NCBI RefSeq assembly: GCF_002575655.3
Contig: NC_053040.3
Location: forward strand, 153,823,148-153,887,147
DNA from: Aegilops tauschii subsp. strangulata
Taxonomy: Eukaryota; Streptophyta; Magnoliopsida; Poales; Poaceae
DNA: 64,000 nucleotides
Reading direction: 5' to 3'
Position numbers and translations under genes: made by a program. Position 1 is the first letter of the stretch, and the number at the start of each line of letters is the position of its first letter. A model generated the notes under the pieces. The model saw only the letters and a program-made list of their open reading frames with translations. It searched no databases and was not told the origin of the DNA. Below are positions 13,301 to 23,235 of the stretch, piece by piece.

Positions 13301-14816
13301 ATCACACTGCGAAGTTAGAGCAAGCACCTGTGATGGTGGTGTGGGGGAATTGCGGTCATCAACTAGAGAGCTACGTTGACTATCTTCATTTAGCCTTGCT
13401 GTTTCTTGAGAATCATGTGGGGAGGATGACACTGCACTCTTTAAACGAGTATGGCGTCTCACAGTAACCCACTCGGGTGACTGTCTCATCATAAGTGATT
13501 GACGAGGGATACAAAAGAGCATCAGTTTGATGTACGAACATGGTTAATAGACATATGTAGTACTCCCTCCGTTCGGAATTACTTGTCACAAAAATGGATG
13601 TATCTACAACTAAAATACATCTAGATACATTCATTTCTTGGACGAGTAATTCCGAACGGAGGGAGTATGTATCAAAAACAGGAAGGCATGTCATTATCAA
13701 AGGTATACTGTGTAAAGTAAGCAGATGCAATTTAACCAAATTGGAAGCAATACAAGCTAGACACCATATGCAACATGCAACCACATTTGACAGCGCGAAG
13801 TTAAAGCAAGCACCTGGGATGGTTGTGTGTGGCAATTGAGATCATCAACTGTAGAGCTACGTTTACTGTCTCCAACTCCTGACACTGCATCCTTTAGAGC
13901 ACTGAAACGCTTAGTGCTTATCTTCGAATTACACTGGAGCGACTTCTGTCTTTTCTTTCCAGCATTCATCAACACTGCGTCAGAGTCTGAAATACCCATG
14001 CATAAAAAACAATAGTGTGAGTATGGGTGAAGTGTGTGCACAATTAGTACAGTGTAAAGGTAGCAGATAGCAGGTCGGTGAGAAATAAATGACGGGAGAC
14101 ATATGATAGCTCTGCAACATGCATGGCACACTAAATTACTACAGGATTCTATGAAAATAACATTCGACTGAAAACAAATAGGTCAGTCCATTTTTTCTGC
14201 ACCGTCCGATGTACAAAGAACGGGCAGATCGCCTTCATCTACCCCTCCAGCCAGTCAGTGTTGACGATCTTCCTCGAAACGGCAGCGACCACCGGCCCAG
14301 TCCCTTGCCTGCGCCCTCCCCTCGACCTCACCGCACCGCCGTGCTTGGCACCGCCCCCCGGCAATCCATTCAAGCCCCGCCGACCTCCAGATCGGGCGCA
14401 AGCAGCTCCTGCGCTCCACACCCCTATGATAGACACCGATGCGCCACTTCCCTGGCGAACAGGCGTACTAGGTGCTCCGCGCGCCTAAGCGGGTGCTGCT
14501 TCTTTTAATTGCGGTTCGACTGACCCTGAATTGAAATCCAGGCGGGCTACTGACCTCTAGCAAAGGTGAAATAGTAAAGGGAGGAAACCTTGTGCATTTA
14601 GTATCACGAAGAAGATGCAGTAAGAAGCGCTCAACTAGTTTCTTTTGTGGGGTGAATATGGTGTGACCAGAGACGTAAGGTTTGCACGAATAAGGGAAGA
14701 GGAGTACCTCTTTCTGCTGGCAGTGTTGTGTCCTCCTTCTGTTTTTCCAACGATCTTCTTGTGGTTCGCCGGAAACGAGAAGTTGTGGAGGACGATGCAG
14801 CCTTGGACGAACCCAT
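7400..14816 (-). CDS. CACTA-2 Ptta/En/Spm-type (TnpA-like) gene with reiterated 5' exons
   Basis: A multi-exon minus-strand gene. Exon 1 is 14816-14708 (ATG, donor GT, overhang 1); exon 2 is 13986-13814, in phase; exon 3 is 13480-13328; reiterated exons follow at 12749-12600 and 12019-11870, with degraded copies further on. Conserved 3' exons 9208-8984, 8886-8674, 8595-8503, 8431-8321 and 7795-7400 all have AG/GT borders and keep phase 0, without a stop until TGA at 7400. They contain the family signature: a KSKGGRMEIHFEAG block, W..LV..W.DPKYQ, NRSKVKFQQTTGSHSYIAH and a CHTSKMKGMS segment. The last exon is likely coiled-coil. The 5' exons encode basic, Ser/Pro-rich stretches. Family role: probable binding of transposon ends. 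Weak points: the exon at about 9700-9328 joins the next one out of phase, and some middle copies have frameshifts, so the full transcript is uncertain. Confidence 0.75.
10241..13986 (-). repeat. Tandem reiteration of an exon-plus-intron unit within the CACTA-2 gene
   Basis: The exon end and donor, seen on the plus strand as GCAAGCACCT after AGTTAGA or similar, recurs at about 10231, 10899, 11089, 11861, 12591, 13320 and 13806. The two best-preserved units are offset by 730 bp and nearly identical. Each unit has an intron rich in GCAATACAAGCTAGACACCATATG-like sequence plus an exon of about 150 bp. The exon encodes a basic N-part (KSRKRKEK-like) and a Ser/Pro C-part ending PSK or PSQ. Copies at about 10241-10400 and 11099-11290 are damaged (frameshift or lost acceptor). 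Confidence 0.8.
13563..13665. mobile_element. Stowaway-type MITE, 103 bp
   Basis: Perfect inverted ends, CTCCCTCCGTTCGGAATTAC and its complement, flanked on both sides by TA (13561-13562, 13666-13667), the Tc1/Mariner-type duplication. It lies in the intron between exons 2 and 3 of the CACTA-2 gene, so it is a later insertion. Confidence 0.95.
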
Positions 14817-16744
14817 GGCCAAGTTGTTGAGTGTGGTGCAGTGGCCGTCTGTCGGCGGCGGGGAAGCAGATCCGAGGTGGCGAACGACGGCGTAGCGGGA
14901 ACAGCTCCGGTGCGGTGGACAGTTGCGACAGTTGAGCGGCAGCAGTGAGGCGCAGGACGGCGTGGTCGGAGTGGTTCTGGTACGGCGCACGTCGGCGTCG
15001 GCGTCGTGGAGGCAGCTCTACCTCGGCTTCAGCTGCTATGTCCTTGAGGGCGTTTTGGTTGCGGTTGCATTGGACGATGACGTCGGGGTACCGGCTTCGG
15101 CGTGATGGAGGAGGGCGGCAGTGGATTGGGCGCTATGGGGTGGAGGATGGAGGAGGCTGGGGTTTCGCGGCTGGTGGAGAGGGCATTTTGGCGCCCACGA
15201 AGTATGAATGGGGAAACGGAGGGAGGCGGGAAACTAAGGGGGGACAATGTTTCGGTTTGGGATGCGCTTGTTTGAAATTTGGGGAAAGTTACAAACTTTG
15301 CCCCCATCTAAAATTTTGGACATATTGCGGGTTGGGGGTAGGACGGTAATCTCAGGTGTCCCAAATGTGGGCGGGATAGATTTCGGCCGAGCGCATGGGT
15401 GTTTAGGCGCCCACTGCGTATGAATGCTTCTCGGAGGCGGTTGAGACTGGCATCTTGGTGAAGTTACAAACCTACCCCGGTTTAGACCTTTGGACATCGG
15501 GCCGATAGGCTACACGGGCTAGATTCAGGACAGTAATTTCCTACCACCAAACATTAGGCTCGCGCGGTTTCGGGCGACCAGAGGCCTATTTGGCGCTTCG
15601 TTCAATATTTGGGAGCAGAAGCATTAACGTTTTCGGTTCTCTTTAATTGAACATTCAGGTTTTGTCAAACTTCACAAATCTTTACTCTTGAAAATCCTAA
15701 AGCTATGATTATTTTGGAATGGAGGTGGTACATTTGAATATACATTGTACACGAGTATATATTAAAAAATATGCAACTTACCTCAATTCATGCATGGTTC
15801 CAGATAAAATCTCCTTGGTTGCAAAAAAAATTAGACATGCATATGAATATATATATAGCATGTTCAAACGCACAACAAAGATTGATGCCCCCTTTTACAT
15901 CTGATTTACAAATGACATTATCTCGGGTTCAAATAGATGAATGCACTTCCTATGAATTCGAATCTTCAAAACCCCCTTTATGTTGAATTCGACATGTATT
16001 CTATTTCGTAGCTAGCAATTTGGAATTTATCCATGCAAGTGACAAATGTATAAAGTGCTTCACACTAACAACATGGAGTGCACTAATTAATGTTTATATA
16101 TGAATTGCAAAAGCATCCATTGCCTGTATTTCAAACCGCTCTCACTCTATGGATCGATAATATGAAATAAACACATGCACATGCTAGAATTCAATAGAGT
16201 ATGGGTGTCTGATAGACCGATTTTCGTCCATACACAATTTGCAAAATTCATGATCTCATCCAAAAATAATAATGCCATTTATATTTTAATTTAATGCGTA
16301 GAACCGCCTTTTACACGTAGATGCACTATGCCTCAGCCCGTTCTCACAAATGCGCTATATATCTCTCTATCTACCGCATAAGTGCACACACTTTATATGC
16401 ATCGGCATTTCTCTTTCACACATGCTCACAATCTCTCTCGGGGTGTCGGGGAGTCTCGCGCACATGCTCTCTCTGTATCTCTCTCTCTCTCTTTTTGACT
16501 ACTATGTACCACTCTTTTCACTAATCTCGGTTGGAAAACACTGTTTCTCTCACATGCATATACACACACGCACGGTCTCTACTAGCCCTCTATACACACA
16601 TATATGTGCCTACGTGTCTCCCACACGCACATTATCTTTAGGCCTCTCTCGCACACATTGCCCCCCCCAGACACACCTCTCTCTTAGTAGTTGGCAGATA
16701 TGATTCCATCATATCATTTGGTAGGATATCCCTGACTGTTAGGC
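14817..16744. other. 5' flank of the CACTA-2 gene and AT-rich non-coding DNA
   Basis: 14817-15350 is GC-rich and resembles a grass promoter/5'-UTR region. Several open frames here overlap in opposite directions and none has family signatures. 15600-16320 is AT-rich with no features I can support. 16430-16690 is rich in CTCTCT and CACACA simple sequence. Confidence 0.4.
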
Positions 16745-17160
16745 TAGATGGTAATACGAGGCAAAGTTTTACCCTAGTTCGGACCCTTGCAGTTGAGGAA
16801 AAAGCCTACTCCTGGTACTGTATATTAGTGATAGGGGTGTGTACAAAGTACACGTGAATACCAGGCATTGTGCGTGTGTGTATACTATCGACGAACTAGC
16901 CCCCAAGCTTCTATAACATACTGGGGGCCTAGGGTTACAAATCATATATAGTCGGCTTATCACCAGTGGGGATAGAGTCCTCCGCGACTCTGGTAGCTAG
17001 CTTCGTGTTGTACGCCGAGTCCTCCACATGGGTCTTCGTATAACGCGTCTCGATCCAACCTATGTCGCGCAGGATGGAACCGACCCATGAGTCCTCATGT
17101 TGACCACCACAACTAGAAATGATGTGCCCACCACACCACACACGCAATCGGACACTAAGA
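16745..17160. mobile_element. Possible LTR-retrotransposon remnant
   Basis: Contains GAGGCAAAGTTTTACCC followed by a line resembling the terminal part of some wheat LTRs, and CTGGGGGCCTAGGGTTACA further on. I recognise the pattern only loosely. No boundaries, duplication or coding sequence could be identified. Confidence 0.3.
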
Positions 17161-17399
17161 AAATAACCATATACAATAGTACAATGTTATACACGAAAGT
17201 TAATTGCATGGTGCATCCAAAAATATTTGTTCTGCATTGTGAATGTTTATATATTCTCCTAAAATATTAGTCACGGGAAAGAGAAACGAAGGGCATATCT
17301 CTCCTTGTCTCCACCGGACATCCCCTCTTTCTACAACACTTTCACGTACGCACACAAACTATCTCTCGGCCCTCTAAAAGTATGCATGCCCACGACACA

Positions 17400-18280
17400 T
17401 TCATGCATGACGGTCACTGTATTTCAAGCTAAAGCACTATACGGCCACTGGAGTTCAGAATATGCTCATTACGGTCACCGTATACATTCTCGTGGTGATC
17501 ATACGGTATCTAGCTCACGATACGTCTCCGTATTTTCTTGATGACACTGGCGGACTTTGCATTTGATGCGTGCTCCATATTTTGTTGACGACACTTATGG
17601 TCATTGTATTTGAAGCGAAAGCACGATATGGTCACTGGACTTCAGAATAAGCTCATCATGGTCACCACATACATTTTGTCATGCTAACCAACATGTGGTT
17701 GGATGGTTAGGAGGACAGTGGTTTCTCGAGCCCACCAGGGTTAAAGTCCCGGTGCTCGCATTTATCCTGGGTTAATTTCAGTATTTTCCGGCGATGTGCG
17801 TTCGGTGGGAGGAGACGTTCCACTCGACTACGAGGCACCTATGGTGACTTCGTAAAATCTCAAGATCATATGTCGGCCCACTCAGTCGAAGGTGCTCATG
17901 GGGGTAGGGTCTGCGTGTGTGCGCTTATAGCGGTGAGTGCTTGCGCGTATATATGAGCCCTTTCGTCTGTACCGTGTTAAAAAAAATACACGTCATGATT
18001 ATACGGTCACTGGCTCACCCGTTCAACTCTGTATTTTGTTGATGACACAACCAATTGACTAGTCAAACGTTCCACGTGGAGCAACTAGTGTTGCACCATA
18101 GGGGCGCGTAACCGTGGGGCCCCCTGTCAGCACGTATATGAAAGAAAGAAATGGTAGTTTGAGTCTGTACTGTGTTAATAAAATACATTTTAGGGTGATC
18201 ATACGGTCACTGGCTCACCATACAGCTCCGTAATTTGTTGATGACACGATCAATTGACCAGTCAAACGGTCCACATTCAG
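17400..18280. repeat. Dispersed direct repeats with an ACGGTCACTGG core
   Basis: Blocks of 80-140 bp around 17407, 17590, 17995 and 18195 share ACGGTCACTGG, CTCACCATAC.GCTCCGTA and TTTTGTTGATGACAC. The last two also share a CAATTGAC.AGTCAAACG stretch. They probably arose by duplication within CACTA-2. No coding potential seen. Confidence 0.5.
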
Positions 18281-18455
18281 CAGCGCACATTACCATAGGG
18301 CCCACCCGTCAGCGCGTATATGAAGGACAGAAATGGTAATAAATTAGTGGTCGGTGGGTACTCGAAGTCGTGAGACGTCTGGTTGGCAGTCGTCGGCGGT
18401 GGGGGCGCGTTGATTGGGCGGTGGGGTGGGGATCGCCGGAGAAAAAGCTCGGCGC

Positions 18456-18470
18456 GGGGGGGGGGGGGGG
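18456..18470. repeat. 15-bp poly-G run
   Basis: Fifteen consecutive G in a GC-rich block (18360-18560). Such a run is a common sequencing or assembly error site, so its length should be treated as uncertain. Confidence 0.8.
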
Positions 18471-18649
18471 CTAGAGGGATGGCCGGTGCGACGGCGGACC
18501 GGCGGTGAGGAGTGGTTTCGGGGCGGGCGGGGCGGCTCAGGGGGGTGGAGTTTGATGATAAACCGTAGGCCCTTGATTTCGTATCCAACGGCTGGAAAAA
18601 CTTATGACCAGAGATGAAAAAGTCAGTCGACTAACGTGTAGCCTCACCC

Positions 18650-18895
18650 CGACGTACACATGCACGCACGCAAGACACGCACGCATGCAGGCATGCAACA
18701 CTGACACGTACACATAACGAACACACGCACACATGCAGGCGTGCAACACTAACGCGTACACATGTACTCACGAACACACGCACGTATGCACACGTGCATG
18801 CAACACTGAAACGTACCCTTGCACGCACGTAACACTCGCACGCCTGCATGCACACAGCACACGACACAAGACACACGCTCAACCTATACGTGCAT
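18650..18895. repeat. Minisatellite-like ACGCAC/CATGCA block
   Basis: Irregular units of roughly 45-60 bp built from ACGCACGCATGCA and GCAACACT.ACACGTACA. Open frames across it are artefacts of the periodicity. Confidence 0.6.
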
Positions 18896-19527
18896 GCACC
18901 CTTTGTTAAGGACATGGATTGTTATGGGTATTAATCAATCTTATCTGTGATAAGTAGAACATTGATGTTTGTAGCAGTCTTTATGAATCATAACGTATCG
19001 AACGGGCTATCAACACAGTAGGCTTATCTACATGAAAAGGATGACGTCACACTCAATGAACAATCATCGGTTTATGAAATGCCCGCTTCTGACCGCCCTG
19101 GCCCACCAAAGGTTCCTCTGCTGTGCGCTGCCTGCGTTGGGTCACTGACATGCAGGCCATGTACCCAAAGAGCCCACACGTCAGTGGAAGAATGGCGCAC
19201 TGTCCTACGTCAGAGTCGAGGGCGCCACTCGCTGCACGCCCGGTTGAACACGCCTCCTTGCCGCATTCAAACGCCTCCATGAAACCCGCCCGTGTGGAAG
19301 CCGAGAAACCCACTATGGACGCACGTCCATTCATGACCAGGCCGGCATTAAACGCAACGCCAGCCGAGCTCCTCCCATCCGCCATCTATTTAATCTCCTA
19401 TTTAAACGAGGCCAAACGCCGGCCAAGAATCGCCCACCTCCGCCGCTCCCCTATCTCCTCCTTCACCATTTTGTCCACTCTTACAATGGCTTATGAACAG
19501 TAGTTATTCCGCATCCAAGCCGGCTGG

Positions 19528-20052
19528 GTGGCCCGCCGAGCCCGCCGGATACGAGCTATGCAGCTCGCTGATCCACCTCCCTCCCCTCGCCCGACGGAGC
19601 CAGTTGCTGCCCCAAGCCGAGGCACGGTTCAGCAACTCGCCGCTCCAGGCCAGCTCGACGAGGAGCGGCGCACGGGCGTCGTTGCTGCCGTCCACGCCGC
19701 CGCCTCATACCGCGTCTCCCGTTTCTGTGGCCGAGACTCCCATGCCGGCGGCCGCGCCATGCAAGCAGCGACAGAAGCCGGGTGCACGGAGAGCGATGAG
19801 TCGGTGGCGAGCGCCTCCGCGTCCGCCGCCATCATCGAGGAGAAGTAGAACACGCGAGGCCGCCGCCGCTTGGGTCCCATGAAGGCCACCACGGAGGCGA
19901 CGCCGGCGTACACAGCAGGTGTCTTGCCGGATCCTTTTCTTGCGAGGACCCTCGTCGACCCCGCATATACCTCCGGGGCTCCCGGCAGTCCGGTGATCGT
20001 GCTGCCGGACATGAGGAACACAAATCGATCGGCGGGCGACCATTTAGGCTAG
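19528..20052 (+). pseudogene. Unidentified GC-rich ORF with one in-frame stop
   Basis: A frame from ATG 19528 runs 106 codons to TAG at 19846-19848. The same frame then stays open to 20052. The product would be Ala/Pro/Arg-rich with no motif I recognise. Upstream (19385-19410) are TATTTAA/TTTAAACG boxes and a C/T-rich leader like a grass promoter with 5'-UTR; downstream DNA is AT-rich with TGTATGAAA repeats like a plant 3'-UTR. This looks like a captured or decayed host gene rather than a transposon gene. Opposite-strand frames across the same GC-rich stretch are open too, so the strand is chosen from the promoter and 3' context. Confidence 0.4.
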
Positions 20053-20667
20053 GTATTATATACCTGTGCTGTCTTGAACTAGAACCGCGTAGTTCATTTG
20101 AATGTAATGAAATCCTTCATGTTTGTATGAAAATCCGGTATCTTATATGATTTCCGTTGTTGTTTATATGAAACATCGCCGTGTTTGCATGAATTTCATC
20201 CGGTTGGTTGACTTGCTGTCATAATGTGTGCGGCTATGGTTGGATGGCGTAATTTGCGGGTCGCCGGTCGGTCTGCGGGCGGCTCGGGCGGCCTGGTGGG
20301 ACAAAAAGAACACAGCTCGTGCGAGCTCGTCTCCTACGTGCGCACTGGAGGATGCATGAGAACCCGAGCCATTCCTCGTTCATCGGTGGCAAAGGCACTG
20401 GTGGACAAAAGGGTCGCCAATATTTTGGCTACCCTGGGCAAGATCCAAACAGCCCCACCAACAGATTCAAATCCCTCGTTCGCCGTCAAATTTTGCCATG
20501 TGTTGTTTTCATGGACTAGCAAGATGCCCGTGCATTGCATGGAACATCAAGATGCATTTTTTTTACAAAACACCTGTTGTGATTGACCCATGCAGGAGTA
20601 ATCCCATTTTGTAAAAGCTAATGATTGCTCGAGAATTTTATCGGATAAATGGTCTCGAGAATTTTAT

Positions 20668-20981
20668 CGGACTCCATTTTTGTATACAAGGCCACAAACC
20701 CATATTATAGGTACCAAGGCAAAAATTAATGTCTTCTAACTCAATGTTGCAAGCCACCTTGTTTCCTTGTTTGCCGTGTAAATTAATGTGTATTCTTCTC
20801 TTTCATGCACATCAAGCCAATGCTCACACTCCCGCATGCATGCAAGGGATAATTAATGTCCTCCTTTGCTAGTAGTACTACAAGGCAAACACCATTAATA
20901 TTGCATCGATTACTGTTAGTGGCCTTGTATATCTGCAAATTGTAATTTTGATAGTGGCCTTGTATATAAAAATGGAGGGAG
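20668..20981. mobile_element. MITE-like element, about 314 bp
   Basis: The left end ACTCCATTTTTGTATACAAG and the right end, read as its complement CTCCCTCCATTTTTATATAC, form an inverted repeat continuing into AAGGCCAC. A second inner copy of the AAGGCCAC motif lies near the right end. No clean duplication is visible. Confidence 0.6.
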
Positions 20982-21645
20982 AAAGATGAGAGATAAGGTG
21001 AGGAAGAGTGGGGCGTGGTGGTGACTGGTGCTCGGACTGGGCGGAGGCATGGGGATGGACGGCGCATTATGTCTAGGTTTGTATCTCTATAGTCCCTCTC
21101 ACACACACCCACGTAGGTGGGGGACGTGCACGAAGAGAAGAGGTGCACGCACGGCGCACGTACTCCCGTCTATTTCCCAACCACACCCGCGCGGGTACAC
21201 GGTGGAGCTCATTTCTGTACGAAAAGGCAGCCCACATGGTAACTTGACATGTGTACTGGTTGTCACTAGATGGAGGGAGGATCGTCTACCACGGGTGAAC
21301 AAACAAATTGCGACTTGACGCGTTATGTTAAAAAAGAGGCAAACCATGTGGGGCCTACCTTAGAGGCAAGGCTCTATACACCGGAGTACTTTTGATGTGT
21401 CCCGTCAACTCGCAGAATGAGGAGAAGCTTGTTACTACGCCGTCTCCCCCGCCCACGGGCGCGGTGGCTCGCAGGATGAGTTGAAGCTTGCTTACTACGC
21501 CTTACGCCCGCTCCCTCGCCCACGCGCGCGGTGGCTCGCAGGACGAGGAGAAAATTTTACTAGTACTCCCTCCGTTTACTCCTCGTCCCTACTACCTTGG
21601 TTAGAGAGATTATCATATTGTTTGGAATATATATGTCCTTTAGTA

Positions 21646-21800
21646 CTCCCTCCATTTACTTATACAAGGCCACTATAAAAAAATACATTTTGCATCTATA
21701 CAAGGCCACAAATAGTAATCGAGACAAATGTTACTACTCCCTCCTTTCCAGTTTATGGCTCAATTTCAAAATCTCTCCAACCAAGGTAGATGGTGAGTGG
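21646..21800. mobile_element. Two abutting MITE ends (truncated)
   Basis: 21646-21727 begins CTCCCTCCATTTACTTATAC and is an inverted copy of the right end of the element at 20668-20981. 21737-21800 begins CTCCCTCCTTTCC and matches, inverted, the right end of the 322-bp MITE at 45227-45548. Both lack their other ends. Confidence 0.6.
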
Positions 21801-22299
21801 TCGAATTAATTTCATACTCCTAGTTTGCACAAGTAATTAGTACGCTCGTTTTTCTCAAGAAGTTATGTTTACCGAGGCATTAATTAGAACGAATGCATGA
21901 ATGACCACTAAATTTCCATGAACTTCTACATGCATTGGTGAGTTTTCTCTTGACACTGCTTGCATCGGGTGATCTAACGCACCTCGAAATCCAACATGTG
22001 ATGGTACTACTACTAGTAGTAGAATTGAGACTTATAAAACGGAAAAATGAATGTTTTGTAGATGAGCCCTATAAACCCTAGTGGGTATGTACTCCGTAAA
22101 ATCAGATTTTCCCAAAACTAAGTCGCTCAACCTTTATTTGCTTGTTTCCCTTCCTGCCTCCTTGCCTCGAACAGACTATGCCAAACTCCCCTGCCTGCCG
22201 CGTGGGAAAAGACCCACCCTCGCCTTTTTTTAGTCCGGGTTTGTATTGATGGACCGCGCGAAGAAGCAAAAACCCAAGCCGTGTCGTGTACTCCTTCGT

Positions 22300-23235
22300 C
22301 GACGCTCGCTTTCATGAATTCTGTACTTCCTGTCGCCGACATGTGGGACATATAGCAACCGGGTCGATGTGTCAAGCACCAAATAACAGTGCAGAACAGC
22401 AGGGGGGATGCACCCTAGTCGTACCGCCCCAATAGTAGTAGTAATGAGCAATGAGACGTCAAATCACAATGCCGCACCTTCCCAGACGGACGAAGCAACC
22501 ATTATTTCACACTTCGGTTCGCCATCATCTCAAACCACGTAGTATTGCTTCTGCCTCAAGAGGGACATGCGCATCGCGTTGGTACATCATGACACCTGGG
22601 ACCGCATGACAAGCCATGCTCCCCCGCCGATCGCTCGGTAAAATCACCTCATTTTTACTACTACACTTCCTCCGTATCGATTTACATGGCATGCACGTCG
22701 TTCTAGGTTGAGAATTTAACTGGCTATATATGTGATGAACAGTATATGTTTAGAAACTACATCTGCTTAATAATCCAATGATATACTTTTTGTGACATAG
22801 TAACTCGGATTTAGTTAGTCAAATGGATGACCTAGAACTACGTGCACGCCCTATATACCGAGACGTCTAAAAAACGAGACAGAGATGGTAGTTCAGTATG
22901 TATCTTTTTAGATTAATATAGTCGAGATTCACCAAGGAGCAAAACCAAGTGGTAGGCTGCACCTGTCGTGTTGGCGTAGCGACTCAAGCAGGGTCAGTCT
23001 GCACACGAAATGGCGACACACTTAACAGGACCCCTTTAGCCGACATGTGGCTCATCCACCGTATTGTTCCACGTGCGATGCCCCAAATTACAGTTCGGAG
23101 CAGCGGTTGGAATTGGAGGCACCCCAGTCGTAGCGCCGCAGTAGTAGAAAATGAGCGATGAGGGGTCAAATCACAAAGCCCCACCTTTCCCGCATTATGA
23201 TGGACGAACGAAGCAACCATCATTTCACTCTAGGG
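22300..23235. repeat. Two direct copies of a promoter-like block related to 28840-29120
   Basis: 22310-22510 and 23035-23230 share the order GCCGACATGTGG, CCCAGTCGTA.CGCC, GAGCGATGAG and CCCCACC...GACGAACGAAGCAACCATCATTTCAC with small changes. The same block occurs inverted at 28900-29120, where it is the upstream/5'-UTR region of the unknown gene at 27881-28690. These are probably duplicated promoter fragments without genes. Confidence 0.6.
22666..22867. mobile_element. Stowaway-like MITE, degraded
   Basis: Starts CTTCCTCCGTATCGATTTAC and has an inner inverted repeat, GCACGTCGTTCTAGGT at left against ACCTAGAACTACGTGC at right. The right end is eroded. The termini fit the Triticeae Stowaway type, but the TA duplication is not clear. 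Confidence 0.5.

Noticed and set aside
18631..18915. Cys/Val-rich minus-strand frame
   Set aside because: It is the minisatellite read in one frame.
19629..20043. Minus-strand open frames over the 19.5-20 kb ORF
   Set aside because: GC-rich DNA keeps several frames open; promoter and 3' context favour the plus strand.
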